Below, in pieces: positions 56,619-63,815 of a stretch of 64,000 nucleotides of DNA; the stretch's first letter is position 1; each line of letters starts with the position of its first letter. Source of the stretch: Mycobacterium parmense (lineage in GTDB: Bacteria; Actinomycetota; Actinomycetes; Mycobacteriales; Mycobacteriaceae). The notes beneath the pieces were generated by a model, which saw only the letters and a program-made list of their open reading frames with translations, did not search any database and was not told the DNA's origin. The stretch is taken from positions 2,170,001 to 2,234,000 of the forward strand of contig NZ_AP022614.1 in NCBI RefSeq assembly GCF_010730575.1. Reading direction: 5' to 3'. A program made the translations under genes and the position numbers.

Positions 56619-57062
56619 CTAGTTCGGCTGCAATTCGAACAGCGGGATCACCCGGCTGGTCTTGGACTGGTACTCGGCGAAGCCCGGCGCCGCGGCCGCG
56701 ACCTTTTCGAACAGCGCGTCGCGCTCGGCGCCCGGCAACTCGCGGGCGGTGACGTCGAACGCTTGCACCCCCTGCGGGGCGCCAAGCTCCACGTGCGCCG
56801 CCGGGTTGGCCCGCAGGTTGTGCACCCAGGCCGGGCTGACGGGCGCGCCCGCGAACGACCCGATGATGATCAGCTTGCCGTCGATGCGGAAATAGGCCAG
56901 CGGGTTCACCCTCGGCTGGCCGGACTTGGCGCCCGTCGTGGTCAGCAGCAGCAGATTCGCGCCCTCGAACTGCCCGCCGACCTTGCCCTCGTTGGAACGG
57001 AATTCGTCGATGATGCCGGTGTTGAACGCGTTGATGGTGCCCGTGTCTGGAATCTCGGTCAT
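56619..57062 (-). CDS. Ddn-family F420-dependent nitroreductase/quinone reductase-like protein
   Basis: A 147-residue split-barrel protein of the deazaflavin-dependent nitroreductase family, with LLLLTTTGAKSGQPRVNPLAYF, the signature linking F420 phosphate, and VHNLRANPAAHVEL. Relatives reduce quinones or activate nitroimidazoles. Before the island inserted, its ATG overlapped the aspS stop (the sequence on the minus strand is GCATGACC), so it was coupled to aspS. It is now separated from aspS by about 3 kb. Confidence 0.87.
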   Translation of the reverse strand: MTEIPDTGTINAFNTGIIDEFRSNEGKVGGQFEGANLLLLTTTGAKSGQPRVNPLAYFRIDGKLIIIGSFAGAPVSPAWVHNLRANPAAHVELGAPQGVQAFDVTARELPGAERDALFEKVAAAAPGFAEYQSKTSRVIPLFELQPN

Positions 57063-57075
57063 GCCCGCTCAACTT

Positions 57076-57102
57076 TCTCCGGCTTGGCGTCTATTCCGGA
57101 CT
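57076..57102. repeat. Left attachment repeat (attL core; ancestral aspS 3' end)
   Basis: Begins TCTCCGGCTTGGCGTCTATT and ends CCGGACT; identical in all 27 positions to 60117-60143. Flanks differ on both sides (CAACTT before, GCGTACCC after). Inside it, TCCGG and CCGGA form a short inverted repeat 13 bp apart, as in tyrosine-recombinase core sites. The minus strand encodes SGIDAKPE in the aspS frame. Confidence 0.92.
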
Positions 57103-57223
57103 GCGTACCCGGCGTTGGTATCGCGTAGCCGCGATGGTCCCGCGACGCAATCCCTGGCCACAGCGTTGAGACTGCTGGCCGCCGGAAACGTTGAAAAATA
57201 GTGTTTCGTTCCCGCTGCGTACC
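57101..57223 (+). repeat. CTGCGTACC short direct repeats, left end of element
   Basis: The 9-mer CTGCGTACC occurs at 57101-57109 (abutting the core repeat) and 57215-57223, each followed by CCG. Together with the two copies at the right end these may be integrase arm-binding sites, or remnants of a duplicated end. Confidence 0.5.
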
Positions 57224-57579
57224 CGCACATCAGAAGCGCGTCCAGCGGCCGCCAAATCTTCACACCACGATCCAAGCATCAAACAGGGGGCCAAGGTGAC
57301 CGGCGACCAATATGGCCGACGGCCGCGTCGAGCAGTACGTGCTTCTCGTCCCCGCGGGGGGACGTCGAGGTCACCGCCGCCGGTGCGCGCCAGCTGGCCC
57401 GCCGCGCTGCATAATGCGGCGGATTCCCTCGATGACCTGCGGTGAGCTGCTCCCCAGCGGCCTCGAGAGCAGCTGGCGACGAAACTCGAACCCCGTCCCT
57501 GCAGCGATAAACCATCCTCGAGTTACGACACGCGATACTCGGGGCATACCCTGAGGTTGCGATTAGAAGATCTGGGGTG
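57103..57579. other. Non-coding left part of the element
   Basis: About 480 bp between the left repeat and the first gene's control region. Several short open frames exist on both strands, but none shows a family motif, a ribosome-binding site or consistent codon bias. One plus-strand stretch near 57312-57420 (DGRVEQYVLLVPAG, then a frameshift into GDVEVTAAGARQLARRAA) could be debris of an old gene. The integrase that should have moved the element may once have been encoded here. Confidence 0.45.
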
Positions 57580-57585
57580 TAAAAA
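57557..57585 (+). promoter_or_regulatory. Candidate promoter of the DGQHR-like gene
   Basis: TTGCGA (57557-57562) and TAAAAA (57580-57585) are separated by 17 bp, a reasonable SigA-type spacing. Transcription would begin near 57592 and produce a leader of about 120 nt before the ATG at 57712. Both hexamers match consensus only in part, so this is tentative. Confidence 0.35.
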
Positions 57586-57587
57586 GA

Positions 57588-57615
57588 AGAAGCCCGGCCG
57601 ACCGGCCGGGCTTCT
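57588..57615 (-). terminator. Strong intrinsic terminator, minus strand
   Basis: A perfect 12-bp stem AGAAGCCCGGCC (57588-57599)/GGCCGGGCTTCT (57604-57615) with a 4-nt loop. On the minus strand it is followed by TCTTTTTACACC, a U-tract. It would stop readthrough from aspS, which is otherwise antisense to the element's genes. On the plus strand no U-tract follows. Confidence 0.75.
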
Positions 57616-57627
57616 GAAACGGAGGTT

Positions 57628-57702
57628 CCGCACAAGCGGTAGACCCCTGCTGTAGCGAGCTGAGTCTACCGAACGTGCGGGCCCTCCTTCAAATCGAAGG
57701 AG
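57628..57702 (+). promoter_or_regulatory. Structured mRNA leader with Shine-Dalgarno-sequestering hairpin
   Basis: Two nested helices are visible. CCGCAC (57628-57633) pairs with GTGCGG (57675-57680), and inside it GGTAGAC (57638-57644) pairs with GTCTACC (57664-57670). Symmetrical 4-nt internal loops (AAGC/GAAC) lie between them and a 19-nt apical loop closes the structure. Directly after, CTCCTTC (57684-57690) pairs with GAAGGAG (57696-57702), which is the Shine-Dalgarno of the downstream ATG at 57712. The arrangement looks like a translational switch; I recognise no known riboswitch class. Confidence 0.6.
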
Positions 57703-57711
57703 AGTTAAATC

Positions 57712-58890
57712 ATGCTCAAGACGATTATCCAGGCGATGCCGGCAGGAGGCACCGACGCCCCGAAGATCATGACGGGAACGTTCACCGACCTTCGTGCGCT
57801 GACGGTGCCGGTCACCGAACTGGTCGCGAAAAAGCCGTCTCCGACTTACCAGCATGTGGTGGAGGAGATTCGGCCGATTCGGGACCTCGTCCAGCGTGAC
57901 ATGTCGGGCGCCAAGGCCACCAACGCCAAGACCAAGCTGCCGGCCTACGTCGGCCGAAAGTTGACTCACAATGGGCAGTGGACAGGTCCGGTGTGGAACT
58001 TCATCATCTGGCTTCCCGACTCCTTGGAGCTGGCCGGCGACGAGAACGACCCGGTGATGACCTACCAGCACGACCCGACGAACCTCGGGTTCTACCTCGA
58101 CGGCGAGTCGCGGGGATTCTGCCTCGAAACGATGATCCTGGTCGAGGACGATCCGGATCGGCGCAAGGCGCTGATGAACATCCCGGTCATCATCGAGCTC
58201 TACGACGGCATCTCGGTCGAGCGCGCCGCGCAGCATTTCCGGGACACCAACGGCCTGGGCGTGGGAATCAACGCGGCGCTGCTGGTCGGCCACGATTACG
58301 AAGATCAGTGGATGGAGACCACCCGGAAGGTGTTCGCAGAGCTCAACATCGAGCTGGAGGACCAGTCCAGGCAGGTCAAGGCCAACAGCTCGGCCGTCCT
58401 GACGGTGGTCGCGGCACGCGCGATGGTTGCGGCCATCGCTCGCGGGGTCAGCGCGGTGCAGTTTGGCGCGGGCACGATCCCCACCACGATCGACAAGGAG
58501 CCGGTCGACTTCAAGAAGCTGGAGTCGGTCGCCGCCAACTGGCTGGGCCACGTGTTCTCCACCTGCGGTGTGACGGCGTTCAAGGACAAGAGCCTGGTGC
58601 TGCGTGCGGTCCCGGTCAGCACGGCGCTGGGTGCGCTCGGCCGGCCGTTCTACACCGGCGACGTGGACGCCCAGCTCAAGGCCAAGGCCCTGCTCAGCAA
58701 CTCGGACATCGACTGGTCAGCAGGCTCGCACTGGTCGGGGATTGCCGGGAAGCTCAATCCCAATGGGGCGTTCTCGGTGGGCTCCGGCAAGGAGAACGGC
58801 TACGCCACCTACCGGGCTCTCACCGAGCCGTCCGACCCGGGTTACAAGTCGATCCGGCACATCCGGGACGCCGAAGTAGCAGCGAGCTGA
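57712..58890 (+). CDS. DGQHR/DndB-family-like protein
   Basis: A 392-residue protein. The segment FYLDGESRGFCLE (DGESR at 130-134) fits the position of the DGQHR motif, and it is followed by VIIELYDGISVERAAQHFRD and FRDTN (176-180), matching the 'FxxLN' block of DGQHR/DndB proteins. DndB is tied to DNA phosphorothioation and defence; related stand-alone DGQHR proteins occur in mobile islands and their biochemistry is poorly known. The ATG has GAAGGAG nine bases upstream, inside a hairpin. A perfect terminator follows its stop. Family assignment is by motif pattern only; DndA/C/D/E partners are absent. Confidence 0.68.
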   Translation: MLKTIIQAMPAGGTDAPKIMTGTFTDLRALTVPVTELVAKKPSPTYQHVVEEIRPIRDLVQRDMSGAKATNAKTKLPAYVGRKLTHNGQWTGPVWNFIIWLPDSLELAGDENDPVMTYQHDPTNLGFYLDGESRGFCLETMILVEDDPDRRKALMNIPVIIELYDGISVERAAQHFRDTNGLGVGINAALLVGHDYEDQWMETTRKVFAELNIELEDQSRQVKANSSAVLTVVAARAMVAAIARGVSAVQFGAGTIPTTIDKEPVDFKKLESVAANWLGHVFSTCGVTAFKDKSLVLRAVPVSTALGALGRPFYTGDVDAQLKAKALLSNSDIDWSAGSHWSGIAGKLNPNGAFSVGSGKENGYATYRALTEPSDPGYKSIRHIRDAEVAAS

Positions 58891-58893
58891 ATT

Positions 58894-58926
58894 GAAGGAG
58901 CCCGGCCTGCCAGGCCGGGCTCCTTC
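58894..58926 (+). terminator. Intrinsic terminator after the DGQHR-like gene
   Basis: A perfect 15-bp stem GAAGGAGCCCGGCCT (58894-58908)/AGGCCGGGCTCCTTC (58912-58926) with a GCC loop, starting 4 bp after the TGA and followed by TTCATC. It suggests that the AbiJ-like gene, about 100 bp further on, has its own promoter. The GC-rich core CCCGGCC/GGCCGGG is shared with the 57588 hairpin. Confidence 0.75.
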
Positions 58927-59025
58927 TTCATCAGGGCAGCGGCGGCCGGGTGAGCGCGATGGCGCGGGCCACGACCCCGAAGATGCCCGGATACCAACAA
59001 CCGATCAGAAAGAGACCAGCTGAAA

Positions 59026-59838
59026 ATGCCACGCCCCTTTACCTTTTCCCAGCGAAAAGGCTTAACACCGATCCCTGAGCCAGTACAGCTCGAGAGCATG
59101 GACGAACGGCTCCGGACTGATTTATGGAATGTGCTTTTTCACGAGCTATTCAAGCCGTTCGCCCAACCCGCGCCCTACTCGCTACAAAGTTTCTGGTGGC
59201 ACCACTTCGGTTTTCCCGCCGAGAGCTATGACGAGCGAAAGGTCGGTTACCAGGTCAAGCTGGTCATCAGCGAGGGCGAATGGTACGAGGTCTACGACCT
59301 GCTCGAGTTCATTGCGAGCCAGACACCCGATTACTACCCGCAGCTCCTGAAGCTGCTGAACAGCGTTCTCGAGCTCAACCGCGCCGGATACCGGATCGTG
59401 GCTGGCCACGTCGTTGAAATCACCGACGAGAACGAACTCCAGTCGATCCGGGACGCGGCCGCGAAACCAGCGGGCTCCCCGGTGCGCCAGCACCTCGAAA
59501 AAGCTGTGCAGCTGTTCGCCAATCGGGACAATCCGCAGTACGCGAACTCGATCAAAGAGTCGATCTCGGCGGTCGAGTCGGCGGCGCGCGACGCATCCGG
59601 CAAGCCGTCCGCGGTGCTGGGCGCCGCTCTCGACGAGATCGCCAAACAGACCGGGTCGGTGCATCCGGCGCTGTTGAAGGGCTGGAAAGCGATCTACGGA
59701 TTCACCAGCGACAGCAGCGGTATCCGGCACGCGGATACGCCCGGCAGCGTGCCGGCGACTCCGGAACTGGCGCAGTACTTCCTCGTCACCTGCTCGGCGA
59801 TGGTCAACCTGCTGACGACGTTGCAGGCAAAGCCGTAG
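59026..59838 (+). CDS. AbiJ-like abortive infection protein
   Basis: A 270-residue protein. Residues about 5-95 match AbiJ N-terminal domain type 4 (FTFSQRKGLTPIPEP, ESMDERLRTDLWNVLFHELF). Residues about 160-265 form a helical domain with NSIKESISAVESAAR, VHPALLKGWKAIYGFTSD and GIRHAD (Arg234-His235), a pattern I associate with HEPN-like C-termini of Abi proteins, which are often RNases. It would act as a toxin or suicide effector on phage infection. No signal or membrane segment. The ribosome-binding site is weak (AGAG). Confidence 0.72.
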   Translation: MPRPFTFSQRKGLTPIPEPVQLESMDERLRTDLWNVLFHELFKPFAQPAPYSLQSFWWHHFGFPAESYDERKVGYQVKLVISEGEWYEVYDLLEFIASQTPDYYPQLLKLLNSVLELNRAGYRIVAGHVVEITDENELQSIRDAAAKPAGSPVRQHLEKAVQLFANRDNPQYANSIKESISAVESAARDASGKPSAVLGAALDEIAKQTGSVHPALLKGWKAIYGFTSDSSGIRHADTPGSVPATPELAQYFLVTCSAMVNLLTTLQAKP

Positions 59839-59851
59839 CGCCGCAGCCCGG

Positions 59852-60067
59852 TCACTGTGTGGACACCTCGGTGGCCGCCGTCGCCTCCGGTGCGCCGCCC
59901 AGGGCTACGGCGCAGGCGATGACCTGGTCGGCCAGCGCGGCCCGCTCGGTCGACGGGGCGGTGTAGATGCGGGCGGCCAGGCCGAGCAGCTCGGCGGCGC
60001 CGGCTTTGCGACCCTGGCCGAGACCGTAGGCGCAGCGCGGGGGCGGACCACTGCGTACCCACTGCGT
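59852..60067 (-). pseudogene. Possible 5'-truncated coding remnant
   Basis: A minus-strand frame of about 71 codons reads GRKAGAAELLGLAARIYTAP and later ERAALADQVIACAVALGGAP before a stop at 59852-59854. It has high GC in third positions but no start codon; a TAG lies upstream within the 60087 hairpin. It could be the 3' end of a gene lost when the element decayed. Chance open frames are common in GC-rich DNA, so this is weak. I recognise no family. Confidence 0.25.
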
Positions 60068-60070
60068 ACC
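60051..60070 (+). repeat. CTGCGTACC tandem direct repeats, right end of element
   Basis: Two copies at 60051-60059 and 60062-60070 form an 11-bp-spaced tandem (ACTGCGTACCC then ACTGCGTACC). Same orientation as the two left-end copies. They lie 47-66 bp from the right core repeat. Confidence 0.5.
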
Positions 60071-60086
60071 GAGAGCACCTGATCGC

Positions 60087-60114
60087 AGCTAACGTGCAGG
60101 TGAGCACGTTAGCT
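60087..60114 (-). terminator. Perfect hairpin at the aspS stop codon
   Basis: An 11-bp inverted repeat AGCTAACGTGC (60087-60097)/GCACGTTAGCT (60104-60114) with a 6-nt loop. The aspS TAA (60111-60109) lies in its first arm. There is no U-tract, so it may be a mycobacterial-type terminator, or a binding site belonging to the element's right end. Confidence 0.5.
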
Positions 60115-61881
60115 GGTCTCCGGCTTGGCGTCTATTCCGGACTCCTTGCGCTGCTGGGCGGTGATCGGCGCCGGCGCGTTGGTCAGCGGGTCGACGCCGC
60201 CGCCGGTCTTGGGGAACGCGATCACCTCGCGGATGGAGTCGACACCGGACAGCAGCGCGTTGATCCGGTCCCATCCGAACGCGATTCCCCCGTGCGGCGG
60301 GGCGCCGAAGGTGAACGCCTCCAACAGGAATCCGAACTTTTCCTCGGCTTCGGCGTGATCGAGGCCCATCACCGCGAAGACCCGCTCCTGGATGTCGCGG
60401 CGGTGGATACGGATGGAGCCCCCGCCGATCTCGTTGCCGTTGCACACGATGTCGTAGGCGTCGGCGAGCACGCCACCGGGATCGGTGTCCACCGCCTCTT
60501 CATGGCCCGGCTTGGGCGAGGTGAACGCGTGGTGCACCGCGGTCCACGCCCCCGAGCCCACGGCCACGTCGCCGGCGGCGGTGGCGTCGTCGGCGGGCTC
60601 GAACAGCGGCGGGTCCACGACCCACACGAACGCCCACGCCTTGGGGTCGATCATGTCGAGCCGCGCGGCGATCTCGCCGCGCGCGGCCCCCAACAGGGCC
60701 CGCGACGGTTTCGCCGGTCCCGCGGAGAAGAAGATGCAGTCGCCGGGCTTGGCCCCGACGTGGGCGGCCAGGCCAGAGCGTTCGGCGTCGGAGAGGTTCT
60801 TGGCGACCGGACCGCTCAGCGTCCCGTCGTCGCCGACCAGCACGTAGGCCAGCCCGCGGTGGCCGCGCTGTTTGGCCCACTCCTGCCAGCCGTCCAGTGT
60901 GCGCCGCGGCTGCGAGGCGCCGCCGGGCATCACCACCGCGCCCACGTAGGGCGCCTGGAAGACACGAAACGTGGTGTCGGAGAAGAAGTCTGTGCACTCG
61001 ACCAGCTCGAGGGCGAACCGCATGTCGGGTTTGTCGGAGCCGAAGCGGCGCATCGCGTCGGCGTAGCTGATCCGCGGGATCGGCGTCGGGATCCGGTAAC
61101 CGATCAACTCCCACAACGCGGTGAGGATCTCCTCGGAGATCGCGATGATGTCCTCGGCGTCGACGAAGCTCATCTCCATGTCGAGCTGGGTGAACTCGGG
61201 CTGGCGGTCGGCGCGGAAATCCTCGTCGCGGTAGCAGCGGGCGATCTGGTAGTAGCGCTCCATGCCGGCGACCATCAGCAGCTGCTTGAACAGCTGCGGG
61301 CTCTGCGGCAGGGCGTAGAACGAGCCCGGGTGCAGCCGGGCGGGCACCAGGAAGTCGCGCGCCCCCTCCGGGGTCGAACGGGTGATCGTCGGCGTCTCGA
61401 CCTCGACGAAGTCGTGGCGCGCCAGCACCGCGCGCGCGGCGGCATTGACCTTGGCGCGCAACCGAAGTGCAGCTGCCGGCCCGTCGCGGCGCAGGTCGAG
61501 GTAACGGTACTTCAGCCGCAGCTCCTCACCGGCGGGCTCGTCGAGCTGGAACGGCAGCGCAGCGCTCTCCCCGAGCACGGTCAGCGACGCCGCGTTGACC
61601 TCGATGTCACCGGTGGCGATCTCGGCGTTGGCGTTGCCCTCCGGCCGGATCTCGACGGCGCCGGTGACCGCGACGCAGAACTCGGAGCGCAGCCGGTGCG
61701 CCTGCGCCAGCACGTCGGGCTCGCGGAACACCACCTGGGCGACCCCGGAGGCGTCGCGCAGGTCGATGAAGATGACACCGCCGTGGTCGCGGCGGCGGGC
61801 CACCCAACCGGCCAATGTCACCTGCTGCCCGGCGTCGCTACTTCTCAGCGAACCAGCGGCGTGGCTGCGCAGCACAAACAC
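60109..61881 (-). CDS. aspS: Aspartyl-tRNA synthetase (non-discriminating type), with element-derived C-terminus
   Basis: A 590-residue class IIb synthetase: OB-fold anticodon domain ([20 protein letters not shown]), motif 2 region ([19 protein letters not shown]), GAD insertion, and motif 3 ([11 protein letters not shown]). In mycobacteria AspRS also charges tRNA-Asn, which is then transamidated by GatCAB. The GTG at 61879-61881 with AAAGGGA upstream gives the [10 protein letters not shown] start as in Mtb. The last three residues and stop come from the inserted element; the ancestral end was PEKVERA. The replaced tail is outside conserved motifs, so activity should be intact. Confidence 0.97.
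   Translation of the reverse strand: MFVLRSHAAGSLRSSDAGQQVTLAGWVARRRDHGGVIFIDLRDASGVAQVVFREPDVLAQAHRLRSEFCVAVTGAVEIRPEGNANAEIATGDIEVNAASLTVLGESAALPFQLDEPAGEELRLKYRYLDLRRDGPAAALRLRAKVNAAARAVLARHDFVEVETPTITRSTPEGARDFLVPARLHPGSFYALPQSPQLFKQLLMVAGMERYYQIARCYRDEDFRADRQPEFTQLDMEMSFVDAEDIIAISEEILTALWELIGYRIPTPIPRISYADAMRRFGSDKPDMRFALELVECTDFFSDTTFRVFQAPYVGAVVMPGGASQPRRTLDGWQEWAKQRGHRGLAYVLVGDDGTLSGPVAKNLSDAERSGLAAHVGAKPGDCIFFSAGPAKPSRALLGAARGEIAARLDMIDPKAWAFVWVVDPPLFEPADDATAAGDVAVGSGAWTAVHHAFTSPKPGHEEAVDTDPGGVLADAYDIVCNGNEIGGGSIRIHRRDIQERVFAVMGLDHAEAEEKFGFLLEAFTFGAPPHGGIAFGWDRINALLSGVDSIREVIAFPKTGGGVDPLTNAPAPITAQQRKESGIDAKPETS
60117..60143. repeat. Right attachment repeat (attR core, within aspS)
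   Basis: Second copy of the 27-bp core, inside the current aspS coding sequence and encoding the same SGIDAKPE residues. Left of it the sequence is element-derived and supplies the new last residues and stop. Right of it is normal aspS sequence. Confidence 0.92.
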
Positions 61882-61942
61882 ACTCCCTTTGGCTTGGTAT
61901 CGAACGAGTGCCCAGTCTAGGCGGCCGTGTAATTTCGTCCGT

Positions 61943-62830
61943 ATCGCCACCAACATCGCACTCGTCGGTCCCGGCGCCGTCGGCACGACCATCGCCGCCC
62001 TGCTTTACAAGGCCGGGCATTCGGTGACGGTGTGCGGTCACACGCCCCGCGCGGCCATCGAACTGCGGCCCGACGGCGCCGCCCCCATCGTGGTGCCCGG
62101 GCCGGTGCGCACCGACCCCGGCGAGGTGACCGGGCCGGCCGACGTCGTGGTGCTCGCGGTGAAGGCGACCCAGAACGACGACGCCGCCGCCTGGCTGGCC
62201 CCGCTGTGCGCGGAACACACCATCGTCGTGGTGCTACAGAACGGTGTCGAGCAGGTCGAGCAGGTCCAGCCGCACTGTCCGTCGTCGCCGGTGGTGCCGG
62301 GCATCGTCTGGTATTCGGCCGAGACGCAACCCCAGGGATGGGTGCGGCTGCGCGGCGAGGCCGCGATAGTGCTGCCCAGCGGGCCCTCGGCGGAGACCAT
62401 CGCCGGGCTGCTGCGCGGCGCCGGCTGCCGGGCCGACTGCGACCCCGACTTCGTCACCGCGGCCTGGCGCAAGCTCTTGGTCAACGCGCTGGCCGGTCTC
62501 ATGGCGCTCTCCGGGCGCCGGTCAGGCATGTTCCGCCGCGACGACGTGGCCGCGCTGGCGCGGGCGTACGTCGCCGAGTGCCTGGCCGTCGCGAGGGCCG
62601 AGGGCGCCCGGCTGCCCGACGGCATCGTCGACGAGCTGGCCGAGCTGTTCCGCCGGGCCCCCGAGGACATGGGCACCTCGATCCTCACCGACCGGGAGAA
62701 CGGCCGGCGGATGGAGTGGGACATCCGCAACGGGGTGATCATCCGCAAGGGGCGCGCCCGCGGCCTGGCGACGCCCATCAGCGATGTCGTCGTGCCGCTG
62801 CTGGCGGCGGCCGGCGACGGTCCGGGCTAG
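61943..62830 (+). CDS. Ketopantoate reductase-like protein (Rv2573-like; PanE/ApbA family)
   Basis: A 295-residue NADP-dependent reductase-fold protein: Rossmann motif [16 protein letters not shown] at the N-terminus, [20 protein letters not shown], then the C-terminal helical domain with [19 protein letters not shown] carrying the catalytic Lys. It would reduce 2-dehydropantoate or a similar ketoacid. The start is unclear: the Mtb protein begins MATNIALVG, and here that position is ATC (61943-61945) with no ATG, GTG or TTG nearby. The nearest in-frame alternative is a TTG at 61889. Confidence 0.8.
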   Translation: MATNIALVGPGAVGTTIAALLYKAGHSVTVCGHTPRAAIELRPDGAAPIVVPGPVRTDPGEVTGPADVVVLAVKATQNDDAAAWLAPLCAEHTIVVVLQNGVEQVEQVQPHCPSSPVVPGIVWYSAETQPQGWVRLRGEAAIVLPSGPSAETIAGLLRGAGCRADCDPDFVTAAWRKLLVNALAGLMALSGRRSGMFRRDDVAALARAYVAECLAVARAEGARLPDGIVDELAELFRRAPEDMGTSILTDRENGRRMEWDIRNGVIIRKGRARGLATPISDVVVPLLAAAGDGPG

Positions 62831-62921
62831 ATTTAGCGCCATGTTCCCGCTTCCGCCTGCGCGACAGCGTCGGCCCCGCCAGCACGCCCCCGCCGCGACC
62901 CCGCAACTTTAGGAGCATGCG

Positions 62922-63803
62922 ATGACCTTCAACGAGGGCATGCAGATCGACACCAGCACGGCGTCATCGTCCGGCGGGATGGGTGGGATGCGGATCGCGC
63001 TCGGGGGCGGTGTCGGCGGCCTGCTGATCATCTTCCTGGCGCTGTTCTTCGGCGTCGACCCCGGCGGCATCGTCAGTCAGCAGCCGATGGACACCCGCGA
63101 CGACGCGGCGCCGGGCTTCGACCTGAGCCAGTGCAAGACCGGGGCCGACGCCAACAAGTACGTGCAGTGCCGCGTGATCGCGACCGGCAACTCCGTGGAC
63201 GCGGTGTGGCATCAGCTGATGCCGCGCTACACACGCCCGCACGTGCGGCTGTTCACCGGGCAGGTGGACACCGGCTGCGGCCCGGCGACCACCGCGGTGG
63301 GGCCGTTCTACTGCCCGGTGGACCAAACCGCCTACTTCGACACCGACTTCTTCCAGGAGCTGGTCGACAGATTCGGTTCCAGCGGCGGGCCTTTCGCCCA
63401 GGAGTACGTGGTCGCCCACGAATACGGCCACCACGTGCAGCAGCTGCAGGGCTACCTCGGCAGGGCACAGCAGGGCGCGCAGGGGGCCGGCGGCAACGGC
63501 GTGCGCACCGAGCTACAGGCCGACTGCTACGCCGGTATCTGGGCGCACTACGCCTCCACCGTGAAGCAGGAGAGCACCGGCGTGCCCTATCTGGAGCCGC
63601 TGAGCGACAAGGACATCTCCGACGCCCTCTCGGCCGCGGCTTCGGTGGGCGACGACCGCATCCAGAAGTCGGCGACCGGCCACATCAATCCCGAGTCGTG
63701 GACCCACGGCTCCTCCGAGCAGCGCCAGCACTGGTTCACCGTCGGCTACCAGAGCGGCGACCCGAACAAATGCGACACGTTCGACGCGACGAACCTCAAC
63801 TGA
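62922..63803 (+). CDS. YpfJ-type neutral zinc metallopeptidase (Rv2575-like)
   Basis: A 293-residue single-pass membrane protein. A Gly/Ser-rich cytoplasmic N-terminus is followed by one transmembrane helix (about residues 33-45, GGLLIIFLALFFGV). The extracellular domain has the zinc motif HEYGH (166-170), the third ligand region ELQADCYAGIWAHY, and paired cysteines (CGPATT, FYCP, CDTF). The family (PF04228) has no settled substrate. The ATG has AGGAG six bases upstream. Confidence 0.9.
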   Translation: MTFNEGMQIDTSTASSSGGMGGMRIALGGGVGGLLIIFLALFFGVDPGGIVSQQPMDTRDDAAPGFDLSQCKTGADANKYVQCRVIATGNSVDAVWHQLMPRYTRPHVRLFTGQVDTGCGPATTAVGPFYCPVDQTAYFDTDFFQELVDRFGSSGGPFAQEYVVAHEYGHHVQQLQGYLGRAQQGAQGAGGNGVRTELQADCYAGIWAHYASTVKQESTGVPYLEPLSDKDISDALSAAASVGDDRIQKSATGHINPESWTHGSSEQRQHWFTVGYQSGDPNKCDTFDATNLN

Positions 63804-63815
63804 GCACCGGGGCCG

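Larger units (their letters stand above)
57076..60143. mobile_element. Approximately 3.0-kb integrated element in the 3' end of aspS
   Basis: The element is bounded by a 27-bp perfect direct repeat at 57076-57102 and 60117-60143. The left copy, read on the minus strand, continues as codons [13 protein letters not shown] and a stop that overlaps the ddn-like ATG: this is the ancestral aspS end. The right copy is inside today's aspS and is followed by a different tail (ETS, stop). The pattern is that of site-specific integration into attB at the end of a gene with the gene end rebuilt. Contents: a DGQHR-like gene, an AbiJ-like gene, hairpin terminators and short repeats. No integrase is present, so it is either mobilised in trans or a decayed remnant. 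The cargo is visibly less GC-rich than the flanks. Confidence 0.88.

Noticed and set aside
57069-57294. Short minus-strand open frames at the left end of the element as a gene
   Set aside because: They read across the attachment repeat, lack ribosome-binding sites and have no recognisable family.
60109-60150. tRNA gene as the integration target of the element
   Set aside because: The 27-bp core lies in aspS codons, with no cloverleaf nearby. The target is the protein gene.
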